A DNA stretch of 9,054 nucleotides from the NCBI GenBank assembly GCA_934167135.1, contig CAKPKI010000077.1:1-9054 (forward strand). Direction: 5' to 3'. The stretch's first letter is position 1, and each line of letters begins with the position of its first letter. Made by a program: the position numbers and the translations under genes. This stretch comes from an uncultured Clostridia bacterium (lineage in GTDB: Bacteria > Bacillota > Clostridia > TANB77 > CAG-508). This document shows positions 1 to 7,086 of this stretch, in pieces. The notes beneath the pieces were generated by a model. The model searched no databases. It saw only the letters and a program-made list of their open reading frames with translations, and had not been told where the DNA came from.

Positions 1-699
1 ATATGTTTTTGTATTTCCTGATTCTGCTGTTACTGTTACTTTTACAGCGTTTTTTCCTTCTTTTAAATTTACTTTTCCAGTACCAGCCACCTTTGCTTTT
101 GAGTCTACTGGTGTTGCATATACTGTTAATGATGTTACATCATTAGGAACTTCTACACTATAGTCTGTATTATCTCTTTTAAATCCCTTAAAGTCATATG
201 CTTTTTCTTTTATTCCTAAATTACTTAATCTTGCTTCTGTTGATTTTGTTGTATTAGCCGCATTTGTGTTATTTGAAGAGTTATTATTATCTCCCTGATT
301 ATCTGTAGTATTATTTTCTTTTGCTTTAACTGTTATTGATAATGATTTATTAACAGCTTCTGAATTGCTTGCACTTATGTCTGTCATATCACCTGTTAAT
401 GAAAACTTATATACAGTTCCTGCACTTCCAGCAGTAAAAGTTATTGACTTACTGTCAGATGAATTAGAAGCTGAGTTTGTATATCCATATATTGTTTCAC
501 TTTTTCCCGCACCTGATAATTTTAAGTTCCATGCTCCAGAATTTACTGTTGCAGTTACTGTTACACTTTGTCCTTCTACAGGATTTGTTGTATTTGCAGT
601 TAATGATACACTAGAAGCCTCAACTTTTAAACTTCTACATGCTATATATAAAAATGCAATTACAGCTATATATATTATTTTTTTTCTTATTTTTTTCAT
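1..699 (-). CDS. Exported protein with cadherin-like beta-sandwich domain (3' end outside window)
   Basis: An open minus-strand frame runs from ATG at 699 to the window edge with no stop (233 codons seen). Residues 1-28 form a signal peptide: a basic start MKKIRKK, a hydrophobic core, and a likely signal peptidase I cut after VEA (28/29). Residues 29-127 are Ser/Thr-rich beta-strand sequence like a bacterial Ig-type domain; I do not recognise its family. Residues 128-153 are an Asn/Thr linker. Residues 157-233 match the cadherin-like beta-sandwich pattern: L-S-N-L-G-I, then Y-S-V-E-V-P, then L-K-E-G-K-N, then V-T-A-E-S-G-N-T-K-T-Y. The SD AAGGAA (705-710) lies 5 nt before the ATG, and only 11 bases separate this gene from the upstream hydrolase stop, so the two are probably co-transcribed. 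A cell-surface or extracellular structural role is inferred. C21 is not in a good lipobox. What lies beyond the edge (more repeats, an anchor or a cohesin) is unknown. Confidence 0.85.
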   Translation of the reverse strand, partial: MKKIRKKIIYIAVIAFLYIACRSLKVEASSVSLTANTTNPVEGQSVTVTATVNSGAWNLKLSGAGKSETIYGYTNSASNSSDSKSITFTAGSAGTVYKFSLTGDMTDISASNSEAVNKSLSITVKAKENNTTDNQGDNNNSSNNTNAANTTKSTEARLSNLGIKEKAYDFKGFKRDNTDYSVEVPNDVTSLTVYATPVDSKAKVAGTGKVNLKEGKNAVKVTVTAESGNTKTY

Positions 700-710
700 A
701 ACATTTCCTT

Positions 711-2465
711 TCAATTAATTTTAATTTCTGATATATTTAATAATTTTTTTTGCACTGCAAGTAAATCTGCTGTATCTATTTTATCATCTCCATTGATATC
801 AGCTGATTTTTTTGCACTATTTCCTTGTATTACTGATATATTTAATAATTGCTTCTGTATTGCTAATAAATCTGCTGTATCAATATTTGAGTCTCCATTA
901 ACATCACCTAAAACCGCAACAGTATACTTATCATTTATTGTACAACCAGTAGCCAATTTTGCATTTAAATCAATTATTTGACCAGAAGAATTCTTTACAG
1001 AAACACTACCTCCTATCAAATTTGCGAAATCATTGCCAGTAGTTCCTGGTACAGCTAAAATTTCATTAGTTTCTTTATTAAACTTCAATTTATCATTTTT
1101 CACTATAGTTTGTGAATTATCATCTGGTTTATTATTGTTGTTGTTATTATTATCATTATCTTGACTTACAGGAACCAAATACAATTTATATGTAGATTCT
1201 GACTCATAAGTTTCCCTTGCTGCATATCCTTTTGTTCCATCTGCTTTCATTACATAATCCCAATATGTTCCATCAACTTTAGTTGTTGCTTTATTTAATC
1301 TAGTAAGTATTTCATCTTTATATACACTACCTATTTTAGTTGCTGATTTTTTTGGTTCATTTCTTAAATATAAAGAATTTGTAACATTTACTTTTACTAA
1401 TTCTGTAGTTGTTGGTGTGTTATTTTCAGAAGGTCTTACAACAGCAGAACTAGGCATATTTTTATATAATGGAATTATAAATGTATATCCAGCTTCAGTT
1501 GCTCCAACACTTTCAAATGTTTTTCTTAAAGTTGAACCTTCGTTTTGAGCTGCTAATATGTTTTGCATATATTGGTGCCAATATAAATTCCCATCTGAAT
1601 TTTCTACATCAAACTTTTGAAAATATAAAGTATCTTGTCCTCTTGAAATATAGCTTTCTGCAATTATTTCAGCTCCACCTTTTATTGAGCTTTCAATTGA
1701 AGTCCAACCCTTACTTTGAGCTTTTTTCAATCCATTTAAAATTATATTTTCTTTTCCACTACCATTTGCTCCAATGTTAAATACATTATAATATCCAACA
1801 TATTGTCCCTTATAACCATTTCCTGTTGCTAATATTGAACCTGTTTTACCTTGTTCTTGAATAATTCTTGCTACTAAATAGTATGGACTAACATTATATG
1901 TTTTAGCAGATTCTATTAGAGTGTTTATATATGAATCATTATTCAAAAATGTATTTGTAACCATTTTCTTTATTGTTTGTACATTACAGTCCATATATGA
2001 TAATTGCATAAATTGAAATATGTCATCATAATTAGTAGAATTTCTTGGGTCCATCATGTATTCAATTGCTGCTTCTGAGGCACAATACCAGCTTCCATTA
2101 TCATACTTTTTATCTCCGCATACAGCACATCTCCAAGTACTATCATATTTACTATTATTGGCTGGTGCTAAATTTCTAGGTGAGCTTCCATGCCCAACAT
2201 ATTCATTCGCAATTGCCTCTGACCATTCAATATCTGTGTATAATATTTTAAAGTTCCAATTAGGATGTTGATTTTTTAATTCTTGTAATTTTTCTTTAAT
2301 TTGTGGATATTTATTTGAATCAATTGAATTAATATCTGTAGATTGTGTTTGATTTATTGTAGCAAATGACTCGTTTTTATAAAGTAATAAATTCATAATC
2401 ATATAAGCAATTATTGTTATTATTAACATGCTTGTTATTAATTTTATATTTCTTTTTTTCATCAT
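711..2465 (-). CDS. Dockerin-bearing endo-beta-N-acetylglucosaminidase (GH73/LytD-like) with SH3 domain
   Basis: This 584-aa secreted or N-anchored peptidoglycan hydrolase should cleave the GlcNAc-MurNAc glycan bond. An N-terminal hydrophobic segment spans about residues 8-29. The conserved pre-catalytic region covers about 50-190 (HPNWNF at 67-72, MDPRN at 138-142). The glucosaminidase core follows: IIQEQG with E204 as the likely catalytic acid, then YYNVFNIGA, then GGAEII...YISRGQDTLYFQKF near 263-285. A bacterial SH3-like domain lies at about 357-422 (SLYLRNEP...GSVYKDE). A poly-Asn linker (436-450) leads to a short beta module and a type I dockerin with two calcium loops, DVNGDSNIDTAD (521-532) and DINGDDKIDTAD (556-567), each followed by an LLA-hQKxLLN helix. 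Dockerins bind cohesins, so the enzyme may be docked on a scaffold or another surface protein. Tandem ATGs at 2465 and 2462 both suit the GAGAGGTGG ribosome site at 2469-2477, so the exact start is uncertain. Cys113, Cys116, Cys128 and Cys160 are notable for an exported enzyme. Confidence 0.93.
   Translation of the reverse strand: MMKKRNIKLITSMLIITIIAYMIMNLLLYKNESFATINQTQSTDINSIDSNKYPQIKEKLQELKNQHPNWNFKILYTDIEWSEAIANEYVGHGSSPRNLAPANNSKYDSTWRCAVCGDKKYDNGSWYCASEAAIEYMMDPRNSTNYDDIFQFMQLSYMDCNVQTIKKMVTNTFLNNDSYINTLIESAKTYNVSPYYLVARIIQEQGKTGSILATGNGYKGQYVGYYNVFNIGANGSGKENIILNGLKKAQSKGWTSIESSIKGGAEIIAESYISRGQDTLYFQKFDVENSDGNLYWHQYMQNILAAQNEGSTLRKTFESVGATEAGYTFIIPLYKNMPSSAVVRPSENNTPTTTELVKVNVTNSLYLRNEPKKSATKIGSVYKDEILTRLNKATTKVDGTYWDYVMKADGTKGYAARETYESESTYKLYLVPVSQDNDNNNNNNNKPDDNSQTIVKNDKLKFNKETNEILAVPGTTGNDFANLIGGSVSVKNSSGQIIDLNAKLATGCTINDKYTVAVLGDVNGDSNIDTADLLAIQKQLLNISVIQGNSAKKSADINGDDKIDTADLLAVQKKLLNISEIKIN
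1131..1151 (-). repeat. Poly-asparagine codon tract in the hydrolase linker
   Basis: Seven consecutive Asn codons (AAT/AAC, read on the minus strand) encode residues 439-445 of the glucosaminidase. They sit in the linker between the SH3 domain and the dockerin module. Such tracts are typical flexible linkers in multi-domain secreted enzymes and may vary in length between strains. Confidence 0.8.
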
Positions 2466-2514
2466 TTTCCACCTCTCATTTGTTTATCTTTTTTTATATT
2501 TTCTATCGTAATTC

Positions 2515-2521
2515 TTCGACA
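2515..2521 (-). promoter_or_regulatory. Putative Spo0A box over the start region of the hydrolase promoter
   Basis: TTCGACA on the plus strand reads TGTCGAA on the minus strand, a perfect match to the established 0A-box core. It lies 2 bases downstream of the predicted -10 (2524-2529), so it should overlap the transcription start. A bound regulator there would block initiation, as described for repressed Spo0A targets such as abrB. A 7-bp match alone is weak, but the same sequence occurs twice upstream of spoIIA in this window and its location in a promoter is telling. Confidence 0.5.
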
Positions 2522-2523
2522 TT

Positions 2524-2552
2524 AGTATATCATTCTACCACTTTTTAGTCAA
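2524..2552 (-). promoter_or_regulatory. Sigma-A-type promoter for the hydrolase/surface-protein unit
   Basis: On the minus strand, -35 TTGACT (2552-2547) and -10 TATACT (2529-2524) are separated by exactly 17 bases. Each differs from consensus at one position. The predicted start near 2517 leaves a leader of about 50 nt before the ATG at 2465. The promoter is divergent from the U32 promoter, with the two -35 elements about 27 bases apart. Confidence 0.75.
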
Positions 2553-2579
2553 CATTAGACAAGTATTTTTATATTACAA

Positions 2580-2608
2580 TTGTGTTACAAATATATTTGT
2601 GATATAAT
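2580..2608 (+). promoter_or_regulatory. Extended -10 sigma-A promoter for the U32 gene
   Basis: A consensus -10 TATAAT (2603-2608) is preceded by TGA (2600-2602), giving an extended -10 (TGnTATAAT). The -35 is a weak TTGTGT (2580-2585) at 17-base spacing. The start near 2615 gives a short leader carrying AAAGGAGAG (2622-2630), 8 bases from GGAG to the ATG at 2637. Confidence 0.75.
2587..2600. repeat. 14-bp perfect palindrome in the promoter spacer
   Basis: ACAAATATATTTGT is a perfect palindrome lying between the -35 and -10 of the U32 promoter. It is embedded in a direct repeat, TTGTGTTA (2580-2587) and TTGTGATA (2597-2604), with a 17-base period. The position is that of a repressor operator. 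It is AT-rich, so chance is possible, and I cannot name a regulator. Confidence 0.4.
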
Positions 2609-2636
2609 CATATGTACATGAAAAGGAGAGATATAA

Positions 2637-5066
2637 ATGATTGAACTATTATCACCAGTTGGAAATTATGAATGTTTAAAATCTGCCATTCAAAATGGAG
2701 CAGATGCTGTATATTTTGGAGCAAGTTCTTTTAGTGCAAGGGCTTTTGCTTCTAATTTTGATGACCAAGATTTAAAAAAAGCTATTACTTATGCAAAAAT
2801 TCGTGGTGTAAAAACAAATTTAACTTTAAATACATTATTAAAAAATAATGAATTATCTGATGCTATTTCAATAGCTGAAAAATCTTATAATTTTGGAATT
2901 GATGCAATTATTGTTCAAGATTTAGGTTTTGCACGATACTTAATTAAAAATTTTCCTGGCTTGGCAGTACATGCTAGTACTCAACTTTCTGTTCACAATT
3001 TAGAAGGTGTTTTAAAACTACAAAAAATGGGATTTTCTCGTGTGGTTCTCTCTCGTGAACTTTCTTTAAAAGAAATTGAATTTATTTGTAAAAATTCAAA
3101 TGTAGAAATAGAAGTATTTGTTCATGGTGCCTTATGCATTTCGTACTCTGGTCAATGTTTATTTTCTAGCATGGTTGGTGGAAGATCTGGTAATAGAGGA
3201 AAATGTGCTCAACCCTGTAGACTTCCTTATGAATTACTATCTGATTCTTCTGACAGTTTATCACATAATAATCGTACTTTAAAAAGCATTGATAGTGGCT
3301 TTTTACTAAGTCCAAAAGATTTATGTGGTTTAGATTTTTTACCTCAATTAAAAAAAGCTGGAGTTACTTGTTTAAAAATTGAAGGTAGAATGAAATCACC
3401 AGAATATGTTGCTACTGTTACTAGAATTTATAGAAAATATTTAGATTTAGCAATGACTAATTCATATACAGTTGATGAAAAAGATAAATTAGATTTATTA
3501 CAAGTATTTAACCGTGGTGGATTTTCTTCTGGACATTTTTCTACTTCTCCTAATAAAAACCTAATATATCCAGAAAAGTCTAATAATATGGGGATATTAC
3601 TTGGAAATATATCAAAATTTAATGCCAATAAAGGTCATATTACATTTAAGACTAATGCCTCTATAAACATTGGAGATAAAATATCAATTGAAAATAAAAA
3701 ACACGAGATTTCTACATATACTATTTCTGAACTAATGATTAAAGATAAAAATATAAATTCTGCTAATCCTGGAGATGTAGTAAAAATTGGAAGAATGAAA
3801 GGAAATATTTTTATAGGAAATAAAATTTATAAAATTTCTGATAAAATTTTGACAAATTCTGCACTTAGCACAATTGATAAAGAAAATAGAAAGATTAATT
3901 TGTATTGTAAAATGATTGTAAAAAGAGATTTACCTGTTAAACTTAGTGTATTTGATGATAATGGAATTTCGGTTTCAATAACTTCATCAATTTTTCCAGA
4001 AATTGCAACAAATTCTCCAATATCTAAAGAACGATTATCTGCTCAAGTATCAAAGACCAATAATACTCCTTTTGCTTTTAAAAATATTGATATAGAGTTA
4101 GATGATGGTTTATTTATAGCTGGAATTAGTAGAATAAACGAGCTTAGAAGACAAGCCTTAACAGAGTATGAAGAAAAATTGATTTCGTCTTTTTCAAGGA
4201 ATCTTTACCAACTTGAGGTACCTTCATTTTTAGATGATAAAACTAATGCTCACATTGCTATAAAACCTAAAAAGATAAGTGTTTTACTAAATCAACTTAA
4301 TATAGATTTTGATTATGCAAATTTAAAAAATGTTGATAATGTATATATTCCTTTTAAATATTTTATTTTGGGTAAATTTGAATTAATTTTAAAAACTATT
4401 TCTAGTAATTTTAATACTTATATTTATTTGCCAACAATAATAAGGAATAATTACTATAATTTAATACAAAAAAATATGTCTAAGATTTTAAGAAAGTACA
4501 ATATTAAGGGATTTGTTATTTCTAATATTGGAAATTTTGAATTATTAGAACCTTATAAAAATGATTATAATTTTATAGGAAATTACACATTAAATGTTTT
4601 CAATAATTTATCAATCAAAGAATTGCATTGTAATACTGTTACTCTTTCTCCTGAGTTAAACAAAGTTGACTTGCAAAATATTTTAAATGAAAATAACAAT
4701 ATAAATACTGAATTGATTGTTTATGGTAGAACTCCTTTGATGAATTCTAATTACTGCTTACTTGGAAAAACTAATAAATGTTATACTAATTGTCAACATT
4801 TATGCAATACCTTTTATAAATTTTACTTAAAAGATAGACTTGGATTTTTATTTAGAGTTATACCTGATAATATTGATACTGTTACAACTATTTACAATAG
4901 CAAAATCACTTCTATTGAACATAAAGACTTGGCTGTTAATTCTGTTAGAATTGATGCTTTAGATGAAAATATAGATGAATTAAACAATATTATAAATAAA
5001 GTAAAACTTGGAGAAAAGCTTGAAGGTTCTGATTATACTAATGGAAATCTTAATAGAGAAATATAG
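2637..5066 (+). CDS. Long U32-family protein (RlhA/TrhP-related, formerly 'peptidase U32/collagenase')
   Basis: The 809-aa protein opens with MIELLSPVGN and GADAVYFGAS, the U32 TIM-barrel start. The core carries HGALCISYSGQC...RSGNRGKCAQPCR with Cys167, Cys174, Cys190 and Cys194, the four-Cys set that binds an iron-sulfur cluster in this family, and LKIEGRMKSPEYV (246-258). A central region (about 310-560) resembles the DUF3656-type extension. The C-terminal part has LSPEL (670-674), YGRTPLM (696-702) and a second cluster, Cys707, Cys715, Cys719 and Cys723, followed by LKDRLGFLFRV. U32 proteins once called collagenases include E. coli RlhA (5-hydroxycytidine in 23S rRNA) and TrhP (5-hydroxyuridine in tRNA), so an RNA hydroxylation role is more likely than proteolysis. 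The exact substrate cannot be read from sequence. The gene is monocistronic, on the strand opposite to its neighbours, and appears intact and full length. Confidence 0.92.
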   Translation: MIELLSPVGNYECLKSAIQNGADAVYFGASSFSARAFASNFDDQDLKKAITYAKIRGVKTNLTLNTLLKNNELSDAISIAEKSYNFGIDAIIVQDLGFARYLIKNFPGLAVHASTQLSVHNLEGVLKLQKMGFSRVVLSRELSLKEIEFICKNSNVEIEVFVHGALCISYSGQCLFSSMVGGRSGNRGKCAQPCRLPYELLSDSSDSLSHNNRTLKSIDSGFLLSPKDLCGLDFLPQLKKAGVTCLKIEGRMKSPEYVATVTRIYRKYLDLAMTNSYTVDEKDKLDLLQVFNRGGFSSGHFSTSPNKNLIYPEKSNNMGILLGNISKFNANKGHITFKTNASINIGDKISIENKKHEISTYTISELMIKDKNINSANPGDVVKIGRMKGNIFIGNKIYKISDKILTNSALSTIDKENRKINLYCKMIVKRDLPVKLSVFDDNGISVSITSSIFPEIATNSPISKERLSAQVSKTNNTPFAFKNIDIELDDGLFIAGISRINELRRQALTEYEEKLISSFSRNLYQLEVPSFLDDKTNAHIAIKPKKISVLLNQLNIDFDYANLKNVDNVYIPFKYFILGKFELILKTISSNFNTYIYLPTIIRNNYYNLIQKNMSKILRKYNIKGFVISNIGNFELLEPYKNDYNFIGNYTLNVFNNLSIKELHCNTVTLSPELNKVDLQNILNENNNINTELIVYGRTPLMNSNYCLLGKTNKCYTNCQHLCNTFYKFYLKDRLGFLFRVIPDNIDTVTTIYNSKITSIEHKDLAVNSVRIDALDENIDELNNIINKVKLGEKLEGSDYTNGNLNREI

Positions 5067-5094
5067 GACACAAAATATCTGTGTCCTATATTTC
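5058..5094. terminator. Shared bidirectional terminator between convergent genes
   Basis: A perfect 15-bp stem pairs 5058-5072 with 5080-5094 around a 7-nt loop (5073-5079). The plus strand continues TATTTTATT, giving a moderate U-rich tail for the U32 gene. The minus-strand tail is poorer in U. The left arm contains the U32 stop codon (5064-5066), and the right arm touches the last base of the spoIIQ stop (5094-5096), so both genes run into the hairpin. Confidence 0.85.
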
Positions 5095-5960
5095 TATTTT
5101 ATTAATATTGCTGGGTCTATGCATTCACCATCTTTTGATATTTCAAAATGTAAATGACTTTCCATTTCACTTTCGAAAACTGATGTATTTCCAGCAGTTC
5201 CTATAGTTTGTCCTTGTTTAACTTCTTCTCCTTCTACTACAAACTCTGCTGTTAATAAGTTTGAATACACTGTTTCATATCCATCATCATGTTCTATTAC
5301 TACTGTAAGCCCATATCTAGGGTCATTTATTATTGATCTAACAACTCCATCTGCTGAAGATTTTACTACACTCGTTTTATCTGCTTTTATATCTATAGCT
5401 GTATGTGTTACCCATTCTTTTAAAGTTTCTGAATAAATCAAATTATCTTTTGCAAATTCGCATATAATATCTCCTTCTACTGGCTTTATAAAACTGACTT
5501 CTTTTTTACTTTCAGTTTTATCTGATTTTTCATCTGTTGTTTTTGAATTTGTATTGTTTTCTGTTTTATTATCTGTACTTTTGTCCTTTTTTGTTGTAGT
5601 TTTTGTAGTTGTATTTGTCGTATTTTTTGTGGTATTATTTTTGGCTTTTTCTGAATTGTTGGAAACATTAGTTGTATTATTTGTTGTATTTTGATTTTTA
5701 TTTTCTGTTGTTGCTTCTGTTTGTTCTTGTACTGTTTTTCCCATTTCCGTACTAGCACTTTCTGCCTCTTCTTTTATTTGTTCAGTTTCAGAATTTTGTT
5801 GTTCTTGTGTAACCTGTCCTGTTTTATTTTCTATTTTTATTGCAGTTCTATTTAACATATACATAACAACACCTAAAGCAATTGCAAGTATTACAAATAT
5901 TGCAACTCCAACATATATAAATAACTTATCATTTTCCAAAAATCTCTTTCCTTTTCTCAT
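5094..5960 (-). CDS. spoIIQ: SpoIIQ, stage II sporulation protein Q (LytM/M23 domain)
   Basis: This 288-aa protein has a short basic cytoplasmic start, one membrane helix (about 13-35), a long Thr/Asn/Lys-rich low-complexity stalk (about 84-150) and an M23/LytM domain (about 156-288). Zinc-ligand positions are all present: H186 and D190 in HTAID, and H269 and H271 in HLHFE. B. subtilis SpoIIQ has a degenerate site, while clostridial SpoIIQ keeps it, so this copy is of the potentially catalytic clostridial type. SpoIIQ sits in the forespore membrane, binds SpoIIIAH across the intermembrane space and helps engulfment. The name rests on architecture plus its place behind sigF and spoIID; a general M23 peptidase is the alternative. 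Start at 5960 is set by AAGGAGG (5966-5972), 5 nt upstream. No convincing sigma-F promoter was found in the 61-base gap to spoIID. Confidence 0.85.
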   Translation of the reverse strand: MRKGKRFLENDKLFIYVGVAIFVILAIALGVVMYMLNRTAIKIENKTGQVTQEQQNSETEQIKEEAESASTEMGKTVQEQTEATTENKNQNTTNNTTNVSNNSEKAKNNTTKNTTNTTTKTTTKKDKSTDNKTENNTNSKTTDEKSDKTESKKEVSFIKPVEGDIICEFAKDNLIYSETLKEWVTHTAIDIKADKTSVVKSSADGVVRSIINDPRYGLTVVIEHDDGYETVYSNLLTAEFVVEGEEVKQGQTIGTAGNTSVFESEMESHLHFEISKDGECIDPAILIK

Positions 5961-6021
5961 ATACTCCTCCTTGATTAAAATTATTAATACAAGTATTTAC
6001 ATTTTTACAAAAATTATTCAT

Positions 6022-7056
6022 TTAAAGAGATTTTAATTCTGTAATCTCTACTCCTGTATAAAAATGTTTAATTATTTCTTCATATGTTGATCCACTTTTA
6101 GCCATACTGTCAGCTCCTGTTTGACTCATACCAACTCCATGACCATATCCTGTTACAGAAAATGTTATATTTTCTCCTTCTATTGAAAATGTGAAATTAG
6201 TGGATTTTAATCCTAATATTGTTCTTGCTTCTGTACCTGCAATTTCTTTATTTCCAAATTTTATTGTTTTTACTCTTCCACTTGTTGTATATTCTAATAT
6301 TTTTATACAATCTGGTTTAGAAAAATCTATTTCACAATCTGCATATTTTTGTTTTAGCTTGTCTAACAATTCTTGTTTTGATATTTGTACTTGAGAATTA
6401 TATTGTTTATATCCATTTTCTCCAGATGTTTCCACAGATTTTAAGTACGGATAATCTATTCCTCCCCATATATTTACTGAACTTTCTGTTGTTCCTCCAC
6501 TATTTGAATGAAAAAAAGCATTTATTGGTTCTCCATTATATGTAACAATTTTTCCACTTGTTGAATTTACTGCTTCTACTAATTTGTTCCAGTTGCTTTC
6601 TGCTTCTTCTGAATTCCACTTGGCTATTCTGTCTTCTTTGCTTATCCATGCCTGACAACATGCATAGTTATCACATATATCTGCATTTTCGTGTTTTTTT
6701 GAGTTATTTCTAATTTGATATATTGTATATGTTCTTGCAACCACTGCTTGAGCTTTTAATGCTTCATTCTCGTAACTGACAGGCATTTCTGCTGATACTA
6801 CACCATATAAATATTCGTCTATTTTTATAGTTTCAACTTCTCCTGTTTCTGAATGTAATAATTTTATGTTTTTATTATTTTCTTCTGAATTATTTGCATT
6901 TTCACTCGTCTGTGTATTATTTTGTTCTGTATTTTCCACTTCTGGTATTGTGTCATTTTGAATTTTTTCTACCTTTTTGGGAGTTGCAGTGCAAATTGCT
7001 GGTGCAATAAAAAATATTATAACAAATCCACAAAAATATAACAAAAATTTTTTCAT
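6022..7056 (-). CDS. spoIID: SpoIID, stage II sporulation lytic transglycosylase
   Basis: The 344-aa protein has an N-terminal membrane helix (about 3-23), an Asn/Glu-rich spacer (about 30-62) and a SpoIID/LytB domain (about 63-344). The hallmark segment YGVVSAEMP places the catalytic Glu at E90, followed by EALKAQAVVARTY (98-110). Further family marks are FFHSNSGG (181-188), WGGIDYPYL (197-205), the Cys-rich patch C128/C133/C134, GYGHGVGMSQ (303-312) and a closing HFYTGVEI. SpoIID cleaves denuded glycan strands and works with SpoIIP and SpoIIM to drive engulfment; neither partner is in this window. It starts 22 bases after the sigF stop, with AGGAGG (7062-7067) 5 nt before the ATG, so it is likely read through from spoIIA. 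In B. subtilis it is a mother-cell sigma-E gene, and no clear sigma-E promoter was seen here. Confidence 0.95.
   Translation of the reverse strand: MKKFLLYFCGFVIIFFIAPAICTATPKKVEKIQNDTIPEVENTEQNNTQTSENANNSEENNKNIKLLHSETGEVETIKIDEYLYGVVSAEMPVSYENEALKAQAVVARTYTIYQIRNNSKKHENADICDNYACCQAWISKEDRIAKWNSEEAESNWNKLVEAVNSTSGKIVTYNGEPINAFFHSNSGGTTESSVNIWGGIDYPYLKSVETSGENGYKQYNSQVQISKQELLDKLKQKYADCEIDFSKPDCIKILEYTTSGRVKTIKFGNKEIAGTEARTILGLKSTNFTFSIEGENITFSVTGYGHGVGMSQTGADSMAKSGSTYEEIIKHFYTGVEITELKSL
6026..6049 (-). other. Weak hairpin at the end of spoIID
   Basis: Seven-base arms AGAGATT (6026-6032) and AATCTCT (6043-6049) are complementary around a 10-nt loop, overlapping the last spoIID codons. No strong U-tract follows directly, so complete termination before spoIIQ is unlikely. 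It may be chance in AT-rich DNA. Confidence 0.3.
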
Positions 7057-7071
7057 TGTTACCTCCTATAG

Positions 7072-7086
7072 TTGGATTTTATCCAA
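7072..7086 (-). other. Small hairpin spanning the sigF stop, before the spoIID ribosome site
   Basis: Arms TTGGAT and ATCCAA (7081-7086 with 7072-7077) form a perfect 6-bp stem with a 3-nt loop. It includes the sigF TAA and ends 4 bases before the spoIID AGGAGG. No U-tract follows, so it is not a standard terminator. It could slow read-through, mark an mRNA processing point or tune spoIID translation. Confidence 0.4.

Noticed and set aside
365..718. Plus-strand open frame of 117 codons
   Set aside because: It is antisense to the exported cadherin-like gene, which has a signal peptide, domain match and ribosome site; the plus frame has none of these.
5486..5758. Minus-strand Lys/Gln-rich open frame inside spoIIQ
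   Set aside because: It is the alternative frame of the repetitive Thr/Asn/Lys stalk codons; the low-complexity product is expected from a frame shift of AAA/ACA/AAT repeats.
5961..6021. Possible promoter before spoIIQ (TTGTAA with a TATTAA-like element; search for sigma-F GTATA/GGnnAnAnT)
   Set aside because: Matches to any sigma class are poor and expected by chance at this AT content.
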